A stretch of 23,250 nucleotides of DNA from Acrasis kona (lineage: Eukaryota > Heterolobosea > Eutetramitea > Acrasida > Acrasidae), in NCBI GenBank assembly GCA_026419775.2, contig JAOPGA020001292.1, positions 1 to 23,250 on the forward strand, read 5' to 3'. This document shows positions 19,010 through 23,250 of this stretch, one piece after another. The notes beneath the pieces were generated by a model that saw nothing but the letters and a program-made list of their open reading frames with translations, searched no databases and had not been told where the DNA came from. Position 1 is the first letter of the stretch; every line of letters begins with the position of its first letter. Position numbers and translations under genes: made by a program.

Positions 19010-19298
19010 TCTATATCTACAATCTGATTGCAAAACATATATGATATATGTTATAAATTTAAACATCGTCAATGAGGTCAAGTACTTCTGACCGAGCATG
19101 ATGTTGAACTCATCAAGAGTGTACACGAACATTGTGACGAGCCTCTAGAAGAGAAAGTTAGTAAACGCGATTGCAAGCGCCGCTCAAAACATGTCTAAAA
19201 TAAAAACATTGTAAAAGGGAATTGGTTGACCATATTGATCATCTTGTGTGTATGAGTGTGTGAATATACTAACACGTTTTATCAGCACACGTCCTTGG
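19010..19298. other. Non-coding spacer after tRNA-Gln copy 2
   Basis: No gene, tRNA or repeat recognised. AT-rich with an alternating GTGTGTATGAGTGTGTG stretch near 19245. Confidence 0.4.
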
Positions 19299-19325
19299 CA
19301 AATCATCCTAGCTGAGGATGATTTG
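19299..19325. repeat. Perfect 11-bp inverted repeat (hairpin)
   Basis: CAAATCATCCT pairs exactly with AGGATGATTTG across a 5-nt AGCTG loop. Either strand would form a stable hairpin in RNA. It lies 38 bp before the hairpin array and could be a structural part of the same transcript or a terminator-like element. Confidence 0.7.
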
Positions 19326-19362
19326 TATGATTATAACTAACTATTATATAGGGTAAATAAAC

Positions 19363-19576
19363 TTACAAGCGAAAACCCAGCTGTAAGGTCTTCTTGGGCA
19401 CAATACCGCATGCGAAAACCCTCTATGCGAAGAATGTGAATATATAAATTAGGGCATTTACAAGCGGAAACCCAGCCGTAATTGAGATCATATGGGCAAT
19501 TACATAGCGGGAGTCCCATGCATGTACTTTGAGCGAAAAACATTTGGGCCTCTTACGAGCGGAAACCCAGCCGTAA
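19363..19576. repeat. Three covarying 24-nt hairpins at exact 95-bp spacing
   Basis: Copies lie at 19363-19386, 19458-19481 and 19553-19576. On the minus strand each reads TTAC(A/G)GCTGGGTTT then (T/C)CGCT(T/C)GTAA, a stem with a GTTT loop. At the fifth stem position the pair is A-T, G-T and G-C in the three copies, and an inner pair is G-T, G-C and G-C. Pairing is kept while sequence changes, which is the mark of a conserved RNA stem. The sequence between copies is only weakly similar. Confidence 0.65.
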
Positions 19577-19638
19577 TGGAGATTAAGATATGGGAAATAT
19601 ATATATATATTATATAACTGAGAGAAATTTGATAGCAG

Positions 19639-19740
19639 GGACAGGCCCTGCACTCAGGTAGCTGTCCGCTACGCCGACATCGACCATCGATTGTTACATT
19701 CATCATGATTAACAGAAGAATATCACACATCATCGTGATT
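19639..19740. repeat. Two-stem hairpin followed by partial repeat copy C
   Basis: GGACAG (19639-19644) pairs with CTGTCC (19662-19667), enclosing an inner CCTG/CAGG stem. Directly after it lies ACGCCGACATCGA, the conserved core of repeats A and B, then two copies of GTGATTAACAGAA or ATGATTAACAGAA about 30 bp apart. The order hairpin then core suggests a related element with a different left part. Confidence 0.5.
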
Positions 19741-19970
19741 AACAGAACAAAAGGGCCGTTTTACAAACATTTTCATTAACTGATTATTATTATTTTTAAC
19801 GTCACAACAAAAGAATCAATAGTGCATATACCTGTTGCCTCCCGGACTGTTTATAGTACAGCCAATCCAATGCAGGTAATTTATTTCATTACATTAGTTT
19901 CCAACCGTTTCCAGGTCTCTAAAATAAGGTCATCTCCAACCATAATGTAAAAGTCTTTTTTCTGTTTCTT

Positions 19971-20110
19971 TTCGGTCTAACCAAAGTGTTATGGTAATGT
20001 TCGTTCTAACCAAAGCGTTAAAGTAATGTTCGGTCTAACTAAATTGTTAAAGTAATGATTTCACTACCCAAAGTGACAGGGAATGTTCGTTCTAACCAAA
20101 GTGTTTTCTA
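19971..20110 (+). repeat. 29-bp minisatellite, five degenerate units
   Basis: Units at 19971-19999, 20000-20028, 20029-20057, 20058-20085 (28 bp, most divergent) and 20086-20110 (partial). The core is TTCGKTCTAACCAAAGYGTT followed by an ARTAATG end. A further trace of the core (TTTAACCAAAAGTAAG) is at about 20134-20149. No open frame runs through it. Confidence 0.8.
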
Positions 20111-20264
20111 TTTATCTTCCGGTTTCTCTTCAGTTTAACCAAAAGTAAGTTTCTAAACCAATTTACCAATGATGTACAATATATGAATGTATATATTCCT
20201 ATCATCACATCTTACGTTTATCTGGGCAGGATTAGTTGAACGTGTTAACAAAAAGTAATTTCTA

Positions 20265-20313
20265 ATTCGAGATCTGTGAAAATTTCTAATGCAAATGAAC
20301 ATGTACCCTATAG
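20265..20313 (-). pseudogene. Relic of a third tRNA-Gln locus (5' flank and first bases only)
   Basis: ATTCGAGATCTGTGA at 20265-20279 is identical to the 5' edge and upstream flank of tRNA-Gln copy 1 (17928-17942). Similarity continues with substitutions to the shared CCTAT near 20308-20312. On the minus strand it ends after the first eight tRNA bases; the rest of the tRNA is gone. Confidence 0.5.
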
Positions 20314-20889
20314 AATGTACATTAATGACTGAAACTTAGAAGGTTCTGACAGTATTAATGAAAAAGAGGATCAAATCATTGAATGATGAATTTAGAAAGC
20401 AAGTATTTGAGAACATCTAGTTTTATTGTTTACAGGACGTTTTTTCTGATTTTAAACAGGAGCTGAACATTAAGAAAGAGTTCTACAATGATGGCCATTA
20501 AAATTTGGAATTAAACGGAGGGTAGATGTGTTGCAACATTGGCTGGTCATACTTCGAATGTTTACTCGTTCACAAAACTTAGAAGCGAAACAAATTAGAA
20601 TGTTAAACAACCCTCCCTTTCACTCAAATAAAATAATTTATCAATTTTCATTACATTGGTCACTATTCAATAATTCGTCATAAGATTGTGTTATATGACT
20701 CGGTAGAGTATAAAATCTATAAGCGCCCGACACAAGCGATGAATGTATGGGTGGTTATACTCAAGCACTTTTAACTTTGTGAGTTACTAACTCGACACTT
20801 GTACTCTTTAATAAACTATATTATTTTTTTATCTTTTTTGTACTGCAATAGATGGTGCCTGATATATTATATTATATATTAGGATCTCA
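20314..20889. other. Non-coding region upstream of the NACHT gene
   Basis: No gene recognised. TATAAAAT at about 20709-20716 is a good plus-strand TATA candidate for the NACHT gene. GAGTTACTAACTC (about 20780-20792) is a near-perfect palindrome that also reads as a GTGAGT donor overlapping TACTAAC, so a 5' UTR intron ending at a nearby AG (about 20850 or 20879) is possible. Confidence 0.4.
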
Positions 20890-20916
20890 TAGCCGTCCCG
20901 TTGGGCCGGCGCATAG
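20890..20916 (+). repeat. Direct repeat motif, copy 2
   Basis: Matches 17297-17322. Here GCCG-T-CCC-GTT-GGG-C-CGGC can fold with a three-base loop. It lies 27 bp before the first in-frame ATG of the NACHT gene, in a stretch that is open in the NACHT frame. Confidence 0.55.
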
Positions 20917-20942
20917 TTACTTCCCTAATCTTCGATCTATGT

Positions 20943-23250
20943 ATGGTTGACTTCAGATCTTTCCTTTGTAACAGCAAGTTGAGTGGCCTGTCTGTTTTCG
21001 TTATGAACAACGTCAACGCACAATTCAAGAACGGCAAAAACAACATTATCAATTCTGGGAATAAAATAAAACAAGTCAATTACCTCATTCATAATGAGGA
21101 ACGTAAGAGAAAAAAGAAAAGAATCTTGATTGAATTGGAACACGTCCAAATGAAACTCGACAGTTGCTATGAAGATATGAGAACTGTTGACCGAATTCTC
21201 CTGTCAGATAGAAGAGATATTTCCGAATGCTTCGTCAACCTATCCATTATTGAAACACAACATGCAAAACAATTCGATGGAAAGTTGGAGTTTAATAAAG
21301 GAGTGTTCGACAAGTTCGAGGACCTATTTATATACGCAAAGTCCTTTCCGATTCAAGAATTATTCAATGAAGGGTCTGAGACGCCTAAACGAATACTCAT
21401 CACAGGTCAAGCAGGTGTCGGGAAATCGGTTTTGAGCCAATACATTGCGTGCCAATGGTCAGGTGAGGAAAAGTTATTTCGGAGTAAATTTGACGCTGTG
21501 TTCTTGATAAAATTGAGAGACCTCCCTCTTCAAATTCAAGTGCAAGATAAAAAAGTTATTTTTTGCGATATCATCGAAGAGCATTGTTTTTCTTCGATGG
21601 ATAAATTATCATCTGATGATTTATGGGATTGGTTGATGAAAAATCAGGACCGAATACTATTTGTTCTCGACGGATATGATGAAGTCACAAACTCTCTATG
21701 CGAACCAACTCTCACAACCTTGTTCTCTGTTTTGTTCCGTCAAACAGATTTTAAACCTTACATTGTTATGACATCAAGACCAATGCCGGTAATAAAAATC
21801 AGTAGGGGTATCATCATAGACTTTAACCATCACCTGAGATGTATAGGTTTTACAGATGAGAATATCCCAAAATTTGTGGAGAAGTACTTTATACAAGCAA
21901 AAGATGAACAAACTCAAAAGTTTGTCACACTCTTAAAAAGTAATCGTAACATATGGGCAATATCTCATGTGCCGGTCAGTCTGGAACTTTTATGTTACTC
22001 TTGGTTAAAGAAGAAAGTACAGGGACAGAGTACAACATTATCATCATTGTACACTGATGTTGTGCAGAAAATTTACAGCACTGAATTTGAAAAAAATAAA
22101 GCAACTAAATTAGCTTTGAAGATATACAAGACAGTTATGAGCAAGTTAGCATATGAAGCTATGAAGGGGCAGATTATTCACATGAGTCCTGATTTTGTTA
22201 AAATGCATACAAAAGCAATTTTAAATAAAAGCAATACTGCTGAAGTGTCATATGAGAATGTCTTAGAGTATTTGTCATCCACACATCTGATTAGATCCTT
22301 AGACAATGGATCAAAAGATGTAAAGGAGCATGCCTACTTTTTTGTACATCAAAGCTTTCAGGAATACTTCGCTGCTTATCATATAGCACGACTGTGTTTT
22401 AAGAACAAAGCGGTCCCAACTGATGTTGTTACTTATTTAAAAGAAAACCGTGACAAACGCTACTTTCTTCTAACATGGCGTTTCACTTCTGGAATCCTAT
22501 ATGGTAAACAAAAGGAATGTGAAGTTACTGAAAATTCTGAAATTCTGAAGTTGTTTCTTCACCACTTGTTTGGAGACTGTTCTGATATGATTTTATTGAC
22601 ACGCTGTCTAGATGAGTGTCCGTTTGATCAACTAAAATACAAAACTTTGTCTCTTGACATTTATCGCAAACAGCAGAAGGAATATTTAAATAATTTTATT
22701 TGTAGCAACGTTAAGCTTGATTATAAAAATATATTTGAATATAACGAGCTACATTGCATTTTTCAATGCTCAAGTACACATGAATACAGTCTGAAGTTAA
22801 TTGACGATAATATATTTGTAAAAAAAAACATAAAGAATGTGGCGTGTATGATGTCAGTTTTATGTTATTATACAAAGATTAATTTGAAAAATGCAGTTGA
22901 AGTATTCAAGGGTCAAGAAATTGATCCTGTACATCAACAAACAATAGCATATCAGATAGCCGCAGGTTTGGACATTACTGCGGAAGAAAAGCAGCAAATG
23001 ATACAATTAATCACAGATACAAGCATGCACTTTTATGTTCGATCAAAATTAGCATATAGTATTGCCAGAAGAAATGACATTACAGCAGAAGAAAAGCAGC
23101 AAATGATACAATTAATCACAGATACAAGCATGCACTTTGATGTTCGATCAAAATTAGCATATAGTATTGCCGAAAGAAAAGACATTACAGCAGAAGAAAA
23201 GAAGCAAATAATAGATATGATCACAGATGAGAGCATTCACTTTAATGTTC
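20943..23250 (+). CDS. NACHT-domain STAND ATPase (NLR-like) with tandem 35-residue repeats, 3' end outside window
   Basis: The frame is open for 769 codons from ATG 20943 to the right edge without introns; ATG 21003 is an alternative start. The first 110 residues are helical and highly charged, with no recognised effector domain. The NACHT core has Walker A GQAGVGKS (residues 155-162), Walker B ILFVLDGYDE (238-247) and an Arg sensor-like TSRPMPV. HVPVSLELLCY and FFVHQSFQEYFAAYHIA are typical of the helical and winged-helix parts of NLR proteins. A helical linker follows. From residue 677, HEAT-like units of 35 residues begin: 22971-23075, 23076-23180 and 23181 onward. Such proteins usually oligomerise on ligand binding sensed by the repeats. 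Function here, such as innate immunity or non-self recognition, is inferred from family only. Confidence 0.85.
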   Translation, partial: MVDFRSFLCNSKLSGLSVFVMNNVNAQFKNGKNNIINSGNKIKQVNYLIHNEERKRKKKRILIELEHVQMKLDSCYEDMRTVDRILLSDRRDISECFVNLSIIETQHAKQFDGKLEFNKGVFDKFEDLFIYAKSFPIQELFNEGSETPKRILITGQAGVGKSVLSQYIACQWSGEEKLFRSKFDAVFLIKLRDLPLQIQVQDKKVIFCDIIEEHCFSSMDKLSSDDLWDWLMKNQDRILFVLDGYDEVTNSLCEPTLTTLFSVLFRQTDFKPYIVMTSRPMPVIKISRGIIIDFNHHLRCIGFTDENIPKFVEKYFIQAKDEQTQKFVTLLKSNRNIWAISHVPVSLELLCYSWLKKKVQGQSTTLSSLYTDVVQKIYSTEFEKNKATKLALKIYKTVMSKLAYEAMKGQIIHMSPDFVKMHTKAILNKSNTAEVSYENVLEYLSSTHLIRSLDNGSKDVKEHAYFFVHQSFQEYFAAYHIARLCFKNKAVPTDVVTYLKENRDKRYFLLTWRFTSGILYGKQKECEVTENSEILKLFLHHLFGDCSDMILLTRCLDECPFDQLKYKTLSLDIYRKQQKEYLNNFICSNVKLDYKNIFEYNELHCIFQCSSTHEYSLKLIDDNIFVKKNIKNVACMMSVLCYYTKINLKNAVEVFKGQEIDPVHQQTIAYQIAAGLDITAEEKQQMIQLITDTSMHFYVRSKLAYSIARRNDITAEEKQQMIQLITDTSMHFDVRSKLAYSIAERKDITAEEKKQIIDMITDESIHFNV
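22971..23250 (+). repeat. 105-bp tandem repeats in the NACHT gene
   Basis: Units 1 and 2 differ at about 6 of 105 bases; unit 3 is more diverged and is cut by the window edge. Each encodes DITAEEK(Q/K)Q then a helix, then VRSKLAYSIA, a two-helix HEAT-like unit. Two of the changes alter a surface-type residue (Tyr to Asp in HFYV/HFDV and the RRN/ERK end). Confidence 0.9.

Noticed and set aside
19363-19576. CRISPR-like array
   Set aside because: Only three 24-nt repeats with changing sequence and 71-nt related spacers, in a eukaryotic setting; it fits structured RNA repeats better.
19337-19733. Three overlapping minus-strand frames
   Set aside because: Their similar peptides only reflect the repeated hairpin sequence; there are frame changes between copies and no domain.

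Overview
This window comes from a compact eukaryotic genome, most likely a free-living protist. The evidence is spliceosomal introns of only 36-59 nt with GTAAGT/GTATGT-type donors, very short intergenic gaps, stop codons embedded in poly(A)-signal-like TAAA, and core eukaryotic genes (RAE1, Asterix/WDR83OS, COQ8, polyubiquitin, intron-containing tRNA-Gln). The mix of EGF/NPCBM adhesins and NACHT ATPases would fit an amoeboid or amoeboflagellate lineage (a heterolobosean is one guess), but the species cannot be fixed from sequence alone.

Layout. Positions 1-5931 (minus strand) hold most of a very large secreted or surface protein, cut by the left edge. It starts with a signal peptide, then a twice-repeated EGF / PAN-like / NPCBM module, more EGF domains, a Thr-Pro stalk of about 385 residues and tandem Ser/Thr-rich beta modules. 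A TATA box and a 16-bp CRE-type palindrome lie upstream; they suggest that two further 5' exons (to 6240) belong to its mRNA. Positions 6590-7105 hold a broken or unusual minus-strand gene. Positions 7407-9200 encode a mitochondrial-targeted PEPCK-like protein that has lost its catalytic motifs. Positions 9398-11378 encode a BAR-RhoGAP-WW-like protein.

From 11407 to 17001 lies a tight housekeeping block: RAE1 (minus), Asterix (plus), a threonine aldolase fused to a DUF952 domain (minus), COQ8 kinase (minus) and a two-unit polyubiquitin (minus) with a heat-shock-element-like palindrome in its promoter. Converging genes are only 14-28 bp apart, so their mRNA 3' ends must overlap.

From about 17.1 to 20.9 kb the character changes. 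There are no convincing protein genes, but there are two identical intron-containing tRNA-Gln(TTG) genes and a relic of a third, a dispersed repeat family, a 95-bp-period array of covarying hairpins, a perfect 11-bp hairpin and a 29-bp minisatellite. A near-identical 26-27 bp motif lies at each end of this block. The window ends in the 5' part of a NACHT (STAND/NLR-like) ATPase whose C-terminal 35-residue repeats are 94 percent identical at DNA level; it runs off the right edge.

The most interesting items are the PEPCK pseudoenzyme, the aldolase-DUF952 fusion, the NACHT protein with recently duplicated repeats, and the structured non-coding block. All functional calls are from motif recognition by eye; no database search was possible.
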